64,000 nt of DNA from Eretmocerus hayati (taxonomy: Eukaryota > Arthropoda > Insecta > Hymenoptera > Aphelinidae): the NCBI GenBank assembly GCA_029851415.1, contig CM056742.1, forward strand, positions 159,531,121 to 159,595,120, given 5' to 3'. Below, one piece after another: positions 13,925 to 26,091 of the stretch. The position numbers were made by a program, and so were the translations under genes. The notes below the pieces were generated by a model, which saw only the letters and a program-made list of their open reading frames with translations, searched no databases and was not told the origin of the DNA. Numbering within the stretch: the first letter of the stretch is position 1; the number at the start of each line of letters is the position of its first letter.

Positions 13925-14834
13925 ATGACATATTTGTAGAAGAAACTATCCGAAAATTTTTGGCCCCTGAAGAATCGTCCTTAAGTTTTCGGCTGAAGGA
14001 AATTGTTTGAGATTTCTGGTGTAAAGACACTACCCAGATTATCTTGGCTTGATGAGAAACGTTCAAAATTATTTTGCGTGGAAAAAATGTCCAAAAATGT
14101 TTGGTCATAGATAAATTGTTGATATTTGTTCGATTATGAGAATTCTTGTATCGTCCCATTTACCGAGAATCTTTGGGAAATTCTTCCATGCTAGAGGTTT
14201 ACGGGAAGTTGATTTCAAGCCAAAACTGAGATTTTCTTGCCAGTTTTACGTTTTGAAGAATTCACTCTTTATTCAGAGCCAACGAATATTGATGAGTATG
14301 TTCTCACCAGAAAATCTCTGGAAAAGAAGATATCATCATCTTGCTGATTTTGGATACATTCACTCATTTTGAGTGTTTTCTTTCATTTAGCCTCGGTCAA
14401 ATTTCATACCTTAGAAATACACCTCAAAGAGGTAAAGCTTTTGAAAGTATGATGAGATCCTCTCACAAACTTTAATTGGTGCTGTGTATCTCAGATTTGG
14501 TGAAAACGATATGTCTACTGTGGCGAATTCATGGCAAAGAAAGAATTGATATCCAAAAAAGTTTTCAAGCATGGGATGGATCCATATGGTCACTCATCGT
14601 GATTTGATGCAATCAAAATTGTCAAACTCCGAGCAACGAACGCGGTGAAATCCAAGATGGGTCTCAAGTATGTGATTGGACCTGTCCGAAATTTTCTCGC
14701 CATGTACTACTGCAAGTGATCGAAATTAATCCGTCTCAAGGGAGAAATTGGGACTGTTGGGAAGGAAGGTGGCCTCACCGTGAGGGGCCGCTAACGGAGA
14801 AATAATCATCGAAAATAATTTCGTCAAGAAAAAT
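13925..14834 (+). repeat. Left arm of large perfect inverted repeat (910 bp)
   Basis: Every base I compared pairs with the right arm (14963-15872) under the mirror relation x to 29797-x. The match ends sharply at 13924/15873 on the outside and at 14835/14962 on the inside. All open frames in this arm recur unchanged on the other strand of the other arm. There is no recognised protein, no terminal motif typical of a transposon and no clear target duplication. A minor hairpin, CCTCACCGTGAGG, lies inside at about 14773-14785. Confidence 0.93.
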
Positions 14835-14962
14835 CATCACGTTATGCACCAGCCTCGATCTTATCTGCAGAGCTAGAATTTGGAGCGATAATGGATAATG
14901 GATTCCATCTTCCACGATATAATTCTATTTTGTAAGTTGTAGAGAAAGTTGTCGAGGTAACC
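14835..14962. other. 128-bp loop of the large inverted repeat
   Basis: A unique sequence between the two 910-bp arms. It contains AAGTTGTAGA (14934-14943), a decamer also found in two other fold-backs of this window. No open frame of interest. Confidence 0.85.
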
Positions 14963-15872
14963 ATTTTTCTTGACGAAATTATTTTCGATGATTATTTCTC
15001 CGTTAGCGGCCCCTCACGGTGAGGCCACCTTCCTTCCCAACAGTCCCAATTTCTCCCTTGAGACGGATTAATTTCGATCACTTGCAGTAGTACATGGCGA
15101 GAAAATTTCGGACAGGTCCAATCACATACTTGAGACCCATCTTGGATTTCACCGCGTTCGTTGCTCGGAGTTTGACAATTTTGATTGCATCAAATCACGA
15201 TGAGTGACCATATGGATCCATCCCATGCTTGAAAACTTTTTTGGATATCAATTCTTTCTTTGCCATGAATTCGCCACAGTAGACATATCGTTTTCACCAA
15301 ATCTGAGATACACAGCACCAATTAAAGTTTGTGAGAGGATCTCATCATACTTTCAAAAGCTTTACCTCTTTGAGGTGTATTTCTAAGGTATGAAATTTGA
15401 CCGAGGCTAAATGAAAGAAAACACTCAAAATGAGTGAATGTATCCAAAATCAGCAAGATGATGATATCTTCTTTTCCAGAGATTTTCTGGTGAGAACATA
15501 CTCATCAATATTCGTTGGCTCTGAATAAAGAGTGAATTCTTCAAAACGTAAAACTGGCAAGAAAATCTCAGTTTTGGCTTGAAATCAACTTCCCGTAAAC
15601 CTCTAGCATGGAAGAATTTCCCAAAGATTCTCGGTAAATGGGACGATACAAGAATTCTCATAATCGAACAAATATCAACAATTTATCTATGACCAAACAT
15701 TTTTGGACATTTTTTCCACGCAAAATAATTTTGAACGTTTCTCATCAAGCCAAGATAATCTGGGTAGTGTCTTTACACCAGAAATCTCAAACAATTTCCT
15801 TCAGCCGAAAACTTAAGGACGATTCTTCAGGGGCCAAAAATTTTCGGATAGTTTCTTCTACAAATATGTCAT
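14963..15872 (-). repeat. Right arm of large perfect inverted repeat (910 bp)
   Basis: The exact reverse complement of 13925-14834 as far as I can read. Just outside the arm the sequence turns into a short TA run (15871-15880). A transcript crossing both arms would form about 910 bp of duplex with a 128-nt loop. Confidence 0.93.
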
Positions 15873-18800
15873 ATATATATAAGTATATCCGTTGGAATTT
15901 GTGTCCGAGTTGTCGTTGTCTTGTCTTTGGTGTACATAGAGTATACATAGTCAAGAGTCGAACGAGTCAGTGAACCGCCCTCCCGCGCTTGTTCAGCGTA
16001 TCCGATGAGTCGTTGCATGTGCAGCGGGAGAAGTCGAGAATGTAGCGCGCTGTAGCAGTTTTGAGACCATGCGAGAATAACTGTCAAAAGAATTTTTTTT
16101 TGCTCGAGATCAAAAAATTTTGCTTGAAAGTGAATGAATCGAATGATTTTTTAATCTGCTCAGTTTCATTTTGATCTGATTCATAAGTAGAAAATAATAA
16201 TGAGACTGGGCAAATCATGACAGCTGAATGAACTTATAATAACAGTCCGACATCATCAGAGATTATTTATAAGTATACAACCATCGCAAACTCATTTTGC
16301 ATGACTTATATATTTGCAGAGCAAACTTTAATGCACAAATGTAGGCAATTGATACACGTTATTCGAACGGAAGTAGAAAAAAAATCATCAGTGATAAGCA
16401 AATTCTTCACATGATTGAGGAAAATTGTACACCATACTTCACGACTTGTCAAAAAGTGATCTAGAGCACAAAACACAATAACAATTCTCATTTGTTATTT
16501 CATTATCATTGAGAGAAAGTATCAATGCAAGCTCTGAAATGATTGATTATTCTATTTTGGATCGTCAATAGCAAGAGATGTTCCAGCAATGCGGGCATGG
16601 GTGCCATTGACCAATCAAAATTGAGCTCCGTAAAATAGGTCAAAAACAACTCGGAATGAATTGAGAAAAATTCCCGACCTCGAGTGCCATGGCAGTAAGA
16701 TTTCTGAAGATTAGATCTATTGCGAGATACGGTCATAAAATCTCTATAAAAAATCAACCTGCAACTCAGCAATTAAATTCTTCTTCGACATGAAAATTCA
16801 TAACCATGGTTCCTTTTGAGAGGCGATTGTATAGTCAACTTATTTCGTCGAGTTGTAATATCTCATTGAGCATGAACAAATAGAAAGTTTTCAAGGCGGA
16901 TAGCCTTAGCTGTCAATATAGCGTTAATTAAAAAGTATGCGCCTATAAAAAGTTGCATCTTTGTCACGATGTTGCATTTTGTGAGAATCTACAGGCCAAT
17001 CCTATCGTTATACTATTGATGTCTATCTATATGAACAACTAACAAAAAGCTCATAAGATGCTGATACGAGTGAATCCCCCACGAATTTATTTGATAAACA
17101 AGAATGATATCTCACAAACTGCATCACACATATGATAGGTATGCGAGAGAAGATTCTACAGTTTCAGATAATCTTGGTATGATGTTCATCAAATAAAAAT
17201 CTCAAACTAATGAATTCGATGGAACAGAGAGCATCGTTCTTCCCACACATATAAACTGTTGTGAGATAACAAATGAAAAATAGCAAGTGACTAGAGACAA
17301 ACGGTCAGGCTTCATGTTATTAAGTGTTATTTAGTGCCAGGAATTTGTCGAAAGCAATTGATTAACAACATATTATCATTGCGTCCTCTTTTCATGTTCT
17401 TTGAAATAAGGCAATCAGTTTGTGCACAAACTTGTATAACACTCCACATTTATTTACCAGATATGAGTTCAATTCATGTCTCTTATCTCAATTTCTCACA
17501 TTCTCTAGAATGAAGGCATAAATCCCTTAATAGGATTACTCTTATGCACTGTTATATCTCAGTAGCACAAGTCAACACATCCGAGAAGTGAATTCAGTCC
17601 ATGCTAGAGGAATCTAGCATATACAGTGCACGCATGAAGAGATCAAGTTAGAAGAAGAGGAGTTAACTCTGATGATGTTGAGTCGACTGATTCCATGAAT
17701 AAATCCCCGAGGCGGAACGCGTTCTAGATCAAACACTAATTGTTTGTATTTCTCATGTTGCAAATGTATAAGAAAATTCTAATCTTGACTTGTTTTGCGT
17801 GAATTGAAAGATTCATGAAAATTTGACAGGTATGGTCCAAGCCAGAATCTGATCAATAAGCAGACAAGATTATTTCCTTTTGATCTTGGCAGATTGGCAA
17901 CATCATCTCGAAGATTTCTTGGATTTTGCACAATCAGGAAATGATGATCATAATCTTTTGAATCAATTTAGATCAATACAAATCACTTGTCGAATAAAAA
18001 AGTCTTGTTTCTTTGAAAGTCAACTTTTCAACGCTGAAAAGTATTATTTTCAAACTCACCAGAACTTCGAATCACATCACATATAAACGAGTAGTGATCG
18101 CAACGAGAAAGACATGTCTAATTCGAAAGTTAGTAGACAACTCACGCAATTGATGGCTACCATGGCAATGGATGGCAATGGCAATTATATGCCACTAAAA
18201 TTGAGCACAATACAATTAATTGGTGAGCGGCTTGCGGTGATGCCATTATACACAACAGCAACAGAATCATAGCTTCAATCGTTACTTCGTTTCCGGAAGT
18301 CCCTTGTAAAATTAAATAGAAGCTCTTCTACACACTCATACAAAAGGCTATAACTATCATCACACTGAATGATGTGGGGGGGTTTATGATGCACATGCAT
18401 ACATTTGCAGACCTTAAAAAATCAACACTTGCTCAGTGTGTTAGTTGTGGAGTAGTGCAATCTCGTCGCTTTATTCGACGATTTAGATAATCGTGACTTT
18501 TATTATTTCACACTCTGTTGTGTGTTGCAGTCATCGCAGTATAACAACAGCAGAGAAGAGAAACGTTAGCTAACTGTTATGTAAAAGTACATGGCTTCAT
18601 TTATTTTAAAGCTACTACTATGTACTACTCTTCACGAGCTCATTAATGATCTAAATTTATAACGATCTGTGTGTATAAGAAGTGTTGAACGCCACTAATG
18701 ATCTCGACACTCTAAATTCATTTTTCAACACCTTGTGTTAACACGTGGGTGATGACTATTCCTTGAAGCTTCAGAAAATATACCTCGAAATATATCCTAT

Positions 18801-20762
18801 GGCACATGTATTTTAATGAATTCAGAGAGACTAAATTAGTTGAGACTGAAATACTTGGGAAATTCAGTTTTGTAATTTTGACTTCCGCGATAGAGTATAG
18901 CTTCTCGCTCTTATAGTGTTGAAAGGATTACATAAGAGGTGAACTCTGAAGATGTTGAAGTAATCAGAAATAGATGGTTTTGACACACAGATGAGGAAGT
19001 GAGCTATACCAGATTTTGAAGAAAAAAAAAATATATATATGTTTTAGCAATATAAGGTCCTGTGATAAGATTATGATGTATTAGTAAAGTCTGATGGAGA
19101 TGTAGCGGTGAATCAAGAGATGCACAATAAAGCATCCAGCTGAACTTCCTCAGTTTGGCAACGCTGCCTTCATACATACGTCGGCGCGAAAACATTTTAG
19201 TCCTCGAAGAAGCAGTTGTCTCTCTCGCGTGCTCATTTTTTTCCTTTTTTAGCACAAAACTCCTCTCACCGCCCAGCGTCTTCTGCGATGTGCTGCACAT
19301 GTGCAAATGCCATGATGCCGTTCTTACTCGCCCTTTTCACTCTTCTCGCTCCACTCTTTTTACTTTATTTTTGAGACGACGCTCTTTTGGCTCAAAGGGG
19401 GTAATGCAAAATATTACCTAAAGCAAATGCCATATCCATTTATAGCTGCTCTTTGGTGCACACGTGAACAACTATACAAACTGTACTGTGACTTTTCGAT
19501 GTACTTATACTTGCAAACAGCAGTGAATTTCATTAGAAGAATCGTAAAAGTCGGTCGAAACGAGGTAGAATTGCTATGAAGCGAGCAATTGGTATATTTT
19601 TTGTTTGAGCAGGAGTTTTAGTTGTTGAGGAGGGAAAGCTCAATTTGTATTGCCAGACTCAATTGCACTGAAGTCAAAGTCTTGTTCTTTTTTTTCTGGC
19701 TGTTTTACAGGGGTGAAAATTGATGCTAGCGAGTGAAAAGTCGAAATTTTCTGTGGTTGAGGTATCATGAGCAGTAACTACTATCAGACTTTGAATTGAT
19801 ACGCGTAACTGAGCTGAAGTGATACTAATCATGCATGCATCATGTTTCATTGCTCTTTACAAAATGAATTTGATGTTATCTGATAGAAGATCAAGACAGC
19901 CTGTATGTAGTAATGACCGATGGCTTCGTGATTAATTATTATCGGTGCAGGTGAAATTGAATTCAAAACAGTCGGTGGGAGATACTCTTGCATCCGACCG
20001 CAAGTAAGCACAATCGTGTAACACTTTTCGAGAAAGTTCAGTCATAGCTTCGAGATGATTATTATTACGGGTGAGAAGGCGAGAAACGTGCCTTGGCCCA
20101 AAAAATATCAACATCAAATGCTTAATCAGAGTGAGAACTATCCCAGCGAAATCTGAATCTATGCGAATTAAGTGTGCACTTTATATACTACGCAGTACAC
20201 AAAAAGAGAAATCTGGCTGACCGACTGTACACAGTTTTTGACATTACAGAAGCTGCGCCCAGTAGAAATCGAGGAAATTCTCTAACAAAAAGCTCCTCAG
20301 GAAACGACATATCCGAAAGCATGGCAATAATAATAATAATGAAAAGGACGAGTAATAATGAGCAAAACGAGTTGTACCAGTCCAAAAAAAAAAAAAAAAT
20401 CAACGACAACAAAGCGCAACGTCACATCAGAAAGATAGAGAAAGAGCAACTGCATCTGTGGTTATTTTTAAACAGACCATTAACTTACCCCAACTATGGC
20501 TCTAAGGTAAAAGTATGTCGATTTATCTGCAATCTAGTTGTCCACGTTGTTGGTCGTCGTCGTCGTCGTCTAGAAGATGAGTCATGCGATTGAATCGCAC
20601 AGATGCTTCAGATGCAGCATCAGAGCTCCATTAACCCATTGCAGTTGGATGCAGGTGAAAAAAGGATCAAGTGGAAAGCAAAGAGAGAACAGTGGAGCTG
20701 TATATTGTGACTCATCTTAGCGCAAGCTCTTTCACGGGACACAAATTCCTGTGTGTTCAGAA
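15873..20762. other. Gene-free stretch
   Basis: No coding exon, RNA gene or mobile element recognised. The sequence is AT-rich and has only short open frames. Notable features are a short cluster of GGCAATGG-type repeats near 18160-18190 and an A-rich run at 20383-20398. A GTC trinucleotide run lies near 20553-20570. Confidence 0.5.
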
Positions 20763-22773
20763 TAGTCTATCAGCCAGCTATACGTTCTGTAGCAAAGTAA
20801 AGATAACCGAAAAATTCTTTTTGCATTCGATTCCTTAATTTAAGCTGATAATACCCTCATAAGTTTGCGCCCCAAAATAGTGGATACATTTTTGTTATTA
20901 ACAAATTAATGCAAAAAATAACGTAAAACGATGATAACTCGAGACCTATCGTAAATACAGGAAAAACTTCCAGATGAAAACTGTGCCGTAGAGTACAAGC
21001 TACGAGATAATGTACTCCATTGTGTCGCAAGTGTTATAGTTCAAGCAATAATCATATTTGTTTATAACAAATGGACAAAACTCAGTGTGTTATCTAATAT
21101 TCGAGGATATTCTTACGGAATCGTGAGAACACATCAATTTGAAGGAAATAAAGATTCTTGATATTTTTACGTGGAATCGTTAGTTTTTCAATTATACATG
21201 GTTAAATGTTGTATTACCTCTGCTCACCATTACTAATGCGGGCGTTGAGGTGGGGTCTAAGTCGAAAATTCGTGTTCCAGAAGGTTTCAAGGTACAATCT
21301 CCTGTATTTTGAGGTGCTGAATCGATTGCACGAGGTCGCCAGCCCGAAAACTCCGGTGTCCTTTTGTTATTAACAATTTTTAGTGCAGAATTATGGTTTT
21401 TTGCAAAAAACTCGGAAAATATTCATTTTCACGAAAAATTTGTAGAGACCAAAGTTGTAGAGCGCAAAATTTCCTAACGAAAAAGTTATCACAAATTTCC
21501 CGGAAAACCCAAGCCTGTGGCGGGAAATGCGCAAAAGCCGTTCCGAGCGTTCAACATTCGCTTAGATGGGGCAGCCGACGCAGCGCTACTAAACTCGCTG
21601 CCAATTTGACAGTTGTCAATTTAGGCCTAGGCAACCAAAAGCATTTTGAAGAGGATGTTATTCCCTTTAAAATGATGTATAGGTTGTATCTCGCTGAGTA
21701 CGAGGCTTTTCCAGTGTGAAGTGGGAAGAAGAGGAAAATTGCAGATTCTGAGCGCTGCGTGCGGGCAATTTTGCTGCAAAAATGGCGTTTTGACACACTT
21801 ATTTCTCTTTCTTTCGAGCCATGCTCGAAGGGCTTCGTTCTTAGCGAGACACGACCTAAATCATTTTAAAGGGAATTTTTTCCTCTTCAAGATGCTTTTG
21901 GTTGCCTAGGCCTAATGTGGAAACTGTCAAATTGGCAGCGAGTTTAGTAGCGCTGCGTCGGCTGCCCCATCTAAGCCAATGTTGAACGCGCGGAACGGCT
22001 TTTGCGCATTTTTCGCCCCGGGCTTGGGTTTTTCGGGAAATTTGTGATAACTTTTTCCTTAGGAAATTTTGCGCTCTACAACTTTGGTCTCTACAAATTT
22101 TTCGTGAAAATGCATATTTTCCGAGTTTTTTGCAAAAAACCACAATTTTGCACTAAAAATTGTTAATAACAAAAGAACTCTGGGGTTTTCGGGCTGGCGA
22201 CCTCGTGCAATCGATTCAGCGCCTCAAAATACAGGAGATTGTACCTTGAAACCTTCTGGAACACGAATTTTCGACTCAGACCCCACCCCAACGCCCGCAT
22301 TAGTAATGGTGAGCAGAGGTACTGCAGCATTCAACCATGTATAATTGAAAAACTAACGATTCTACGTAAAAATATCAAGAATCTTTATTTCCTTCAAATT
22401 GATGTGTTCTCACGATTCCGTAAAAATATCCTCGAATATTGGATAACACACTGAGTTATGTCTATTTGTTATAAACAAATATGATTATTGCTTAAACTAT
22501 AACATTTGCGACACAATGGAGTACATGATCTCGTAGCTTGTACTCAACGGCACAGTTTTCATCTGAAAAATTTTCCTGTATCTACGATAGGTCTCGAGTT
22601 ATCATCGTTTTACCATGTTTTTCGCATTAATTTGTTAATAACAAAAATGTATCCACTATTTCGGGTCGCAAACTTATGAGGGCATTATCAGCGTAAACTA
22701 AGGAATCGAATGCAAAAAGAATTTTTCGGTTATCTTTACTTTGCTACAGAACGTATAGCTGGCTGATAGACTA
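20763..22773. mobile_element. Large fold-back element, arms about 950 bp, TA-bounded
   Basis: The arms at 20763 to about 21719 and about 21817-22773 are reverse complements (mirror sum 43536) with roughly 93-95% identity by eye and a spacer of about 100 bp. The outer ends read GTCTATCAGCCAGC and its complement, each bordered by TA (20763-20764 and 22772-22773). This would fit a TA target duplication as in Tc1/mariner, but TA is also self-complementary, so the evidence is weak. Both arms carry a related open frame starting near 21393 (plus) and 22143 (minus). It has no known domain and differs by several changes, so it is not convincingly a protein. No transposase was seen: probably a non-autonomous fold-back transposon. 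Confidence 0.85.
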
Positions 22774-25330
22774 GAAGAAGTAGTTTGACCCTCATACTCG
22801 AGCCGAACATGACGTGATTCATTTGGTAAAATTTAAGTACAGATGACGGATGACTTCATCAACATATGTAATTATGCAAAAACTTTTCAAAGTGAAGATT
22901 TTGGAAAGAAAGGCGTTTTGAAAGACGGTAGAGACTTTTGAAAAGTTATGAACGTTTTTTTTTTTTTTTCAATACAGTATTCAGAATTGCAATGATGGTA
23001 ACTGTGTTAACGCCAAACTTGTACCATTAATATCATTGCAGTGGATGGAAAGAAATTATTGGAGCATTTTATGGTCTGGATAGCGGTATCGTGAATCGAT
23101 CAACTTGAGGATTTTGATGAGATCATACATATAGCTAGTATTTGGAATGCAAAATTACTCAAATAAAATTTCAGGAACCTGGGTTGCTTGTGAAATAAGT
23201 TCTGAGCTCCCAAACTTTTGAAATGTTAAATGGACTTCCATACTTCGATTTGTAATGACTGGAAATATAATCAAGAGTATTTTTCACCGAGCCTGCCAGC
23301 TTGGGGCTTAGCCTCCCCTCATGGCTTAGCCGCGAGCTAACGTTTGCCTAAATTCGTCATGAAGTCACGAATATGTCACTAATAAGACAAAAACGTTCGT
23401 GTGTATTTTGCTTGCTCTTTTTGGTTATACAAATCGTAGGCCTCTGAAATTTTAAATAGAGTGGGATCAGACTAATATAAAGTCTCCGGCGAAATTTCGG
23501 CTGGATTGGTAATAGAGGTTCAAACACCTAGACCATCTTACGATTGCGTTACCTTAAACACGGATGAATTCCAATAACTTTTTTGGGACAGGATTGATCC
23601 TTCAGTAGGTCGAAGTTTGGGTTCAAAAATATTCTGTATTTCTTCAGATAAGTCGATGATACTCTTTCTCTCTGCACACGGATTGTTTTTGAGCAGAGAT
23701 TGTTTGACTCACATCATGGTGTGAATTTTGATACTGATCCTTCAATTTATTCCTTATATTATATCAACCTTAACACATTGAGAGGAGGAGGCAATGGAAA
23801 TTTCAACTCGACGTTTATATCAAATACAAAATCAAATTCTCCACCGACTGCTGAGCAACCATCAAATTTGCCAACGAAAAGAAAAAGGACCTGATGAAGA
23901 CAAAGATGAAACACCATCACCAGTCTCGATAATATGAGCAGCAACAAAATCGGAGCACCTGCTCGCTTGGGCACCGGCTGCACCAGCCACACGTGCCGTA
24001 AAAAATCAGGTTCTATAAAAGCCAAGGAAAAGAGACACGCATCAATGAGCTGTAATAATTCAAAGATGAGCCTTTCAATCTTACAGCAAGGTGCACATGA
24101 TCACCTGCTCTTAAAATATGGGACGCAGATAAGACAGGAAACTGCATATACCTGCCATTGCAAAGAATTTATAACTAAAATTTCAACTCGATCATTTGAT
24201 CCGCAGTAATTAGCACTCATATGTTTCGGCATTTTCTGAATTGCACGCTCGTAGTGGGAGAAGAAGAATTTGAGCCGTAAGAGAGGAATGAGAGAGCCGA
24301 TTTATCGGGCGACAACTTAGCGCACCTTATCAGAAAATTGATATCAGCCAGTAGCTGCGTTAGAAGCAGAGCTTGTACTCATACTCTAATAGAGTTTAGC
24401 AGTAGTCGAAGGCACCTCGATCGGGTTATAATTAATGACGAGAGCATTTAGCGAGAGTCTTAGCAAAGTGCACCGTGAAGGCTATTTCCGTATAATATAC
24501 ATGTATTTCATAAATGTTTGAGAGCGAGATATCTGAAAATGTGTACTGCGCTAGAAAATGTGTTACTTTCAGCTTTACTTATATTCAGAGACATGCGAGT
24601 GAGCATTCAATGGTAAGTAAATATGGCGCACCATGCAAAAATAGATATATAGTTATCGACTGTATTGCTGGTGCGAAAGGGTACATATCGCGGGAAGATA
24701 TGCAAAACGCGCCAGATTCGGTGAGAGAGCGACCGACGACCGATTGCATGCATACAGAATCACGAGAGCACGAGATCGTGTCTGGCTTGTCTGTATGTTT
24801 ATTTGGGTTAATGAAGTCTCTGGTGTGCTATATAAAAAGTACAAATACACTGAGAGTGAATACCGATCCGATGGTGTTCGATGCATCAGCACGAACGAAT
24901 ATTTTAATCGAACGAAAGTCGATTTGAAATGCATCACGGGAACAAAAATTTTTATTTTGAGCTCATTTTTTATGAAATTTGAGATCGGCAATGCGAGTGT
25001 TGAGATGTTAATTTTGGCGTCCTCAATTTACGGAAGCTTATTTATACAGGATGGTAAAACTACGTGTGAAACATGGTATGATGATGTGTGATTATCCGTG
25101 TAGCAGCTTTTCTTTTCTCGATATCGAGAGATAGAGATACCTCATTTGGTGAATAAAGTTGTTCGGATGTGGCACAAATGAGAGGAGAGTGCCGCGCAAG
25201 AGGGAGAGAAATTAAAACGAGTTGCGAAAAAGTCGTTCAGGCGTGAAAAGAGTGTTGTTGATCGAGTTTCGATTACTGTTCCTTGCACTCTTTCGGGAGT
25301 ATTCACTTTCGCAAGTTTTCTGATGTATAT
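22774..25330. other. Mostly gene-free stretch with a possible decayed coding patch
   Basis: Apart from the patch listed at 23700-24060, no gene is supported. At 24514-24611 an ATG-started frame runs into a consensus donor (ATG|GTAAGT at 24611/24612), but the peptide is unrecognised. The right edge abuts the copia target duplication. Confidence 0.45.
23700..24060 (+). pseudogene. Possible decayed coding fragment, identity unknown
   Basis: One frame reads a protein-like stretch ending SPPTAEQPSNLPTKRKR and stops at 23894. The next frame continues without a gap as PDEDKDETPSP and then AATKSEHLLAWAPAAP, interrupted by two stops. The composition (Pro, Ser, Lys/Arg, acidic run) resembles a disordered nuclear or retrotransposon ORF1/gag-type region rather than random DNA. 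One frameshift and two stops would make it a broken copy. No family is recognised. A different frame (ATG at 23934, 91 codons) is an alternative reading. Confidence 0.3.
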
Positions 25331-25335
25331 AAGAT
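25331..25335. repeat. Left target-site duplication of copia element
   Basis: AAGAT directly before the TG of the LTR. It is matched by AAGAT at 30964-30968. A 5-bp duplication is the usual size for Ty1/copia integrases. Confidence 0.95.
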
Positions 25336-25409
25336 TGTTAATTTATTTAATTAAATCAACGGTGATGGGTGGTTTGTGATTGAATAGATATCTCTTTCAC
25401 TATAAGACT

Positions 25410-25415
25410 TTTATT
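25410..25415 (-). terminator. Polyadenylation signal in 3' LTR
   Basis: TTTATT on plus, AATAAA on minus. It lies about 100 nt downstream of the TATA-like box in the same LTR, as expected for an R region that ends shortly afterwards. Confidence 0.65.
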
Positions 25416-25591
25416 CAAAAAAATTGTACTTCGAAAGCACGTGGAAATCGTGTACTGAACGAGCCAGTAGGCTGTAGTGACAAGTAGTAGAAAGAGCCGC
25501 GGAGCGGACCCCTATATATATCCGCGGTGCCCTATCAAGCTAATGCATGCGTAAGTCATGCGTGTGCGGCGCGCTGCAGATCGTCACCTCA

Positions 25592-25770
25592 ACACAGGAA
25601 TCCCATATGAAACCCCGAAAAGCACGCGCGGCGCACGATATTTCCAACCTTTAACATGAGACTCTCATAAGAGATCCCTCAAACCGAGCGCGGCGCACCC
25701 GAATTCGAGCGTTTAACACGGGACTTCCATAAGAGCTGTCGCGGCACGACGGAGCATCATTCGAAAGCGC
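25592..25770 (-). repeat. 62-bp tandem repeats in U3 of 3' LTR
   Basis: Two degenerate units of exactly 62 bp (25592-25653, 25654-25715), then a partial third (from 25716). Each begins ACAC or ACAT, followed by a CCATA/TCATA block; the first two continue with GCGCGGCGCAC and end in TTTA. In the sense direction they lie about 70-250 bp upstream of the TATA-like box, the usual place of LTR enhancers. Confidence 0.75.
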
Positions 25771-25855
25771 ATGCGTCATCTATTTCAGAAACTAAGTCGC
25801 ATGACGCAACATGATCTCATTTGACTCGATACATTTTTGATTCAAGATTCCAACA

Positions 25856-25870
25856 CGCCCCCTCAAAAAT
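25856..25870 (-). other. Polypurine tract of copia element
   Basis: On minus, TTTTTGAGGGGGCG directly abuts the 3' LTR. This purine-rich run is where plus-strand DNA synthesis is primed in LTR elements. Confidence 0.8.
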
Positions 25871-26091
25871 TAATCGGGTCCGACTTCGTACATTGACTGA
25901 CGAGTCAGTCTCGACTGGCTCCTCCCTATGCTCATAATGTAAACGAGTTCCAACGTGCCTTCGCTGTACCTTCTGGGGAATACATATGGCCCAACATTTG
26001 TTCGAGGATTGAGGGAAACCCAGGAAAAACCTCAATCAGACCATCTCATAGCATAATTTGCTATGTTATATGCATATAATTATAATATTTA

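Larger units (their letters stand above)
25336..25855 (-). repeat. 3' LTR of copia element (520 bp)
   Basis: Starts TGTTA and ends CAACA on the plus strand, so it has the canonical TG...CA ends. No difference from 30444-30963 was found on direct reading. On the minus strand the TATA-like box (25513-25521) and AATAAA signal (25410-25415) define U3, R and U5 in that order. Confidence 0.97.

Noticed and set aside
13842..14159. Minus-strand frame running from the inverted repeat arm into AAG|GTAAGT
   Set aside because: The frame is mostly arm sequence repeated in the other arm; no homology and no acceptor found.
14136..15661. Mirrored 60-, 78- and 105-codon frames in the perfect inverted repeat
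   Set aside because: Their identity in both arms follows from the duplication and is not evidence of coding selection.
24514..24611. ATG frame ending at ATG|GTAAGT
   Set aside because: A single consensus donor after a 33-codon unrecognised peptide is expected by chance in 64 kb.
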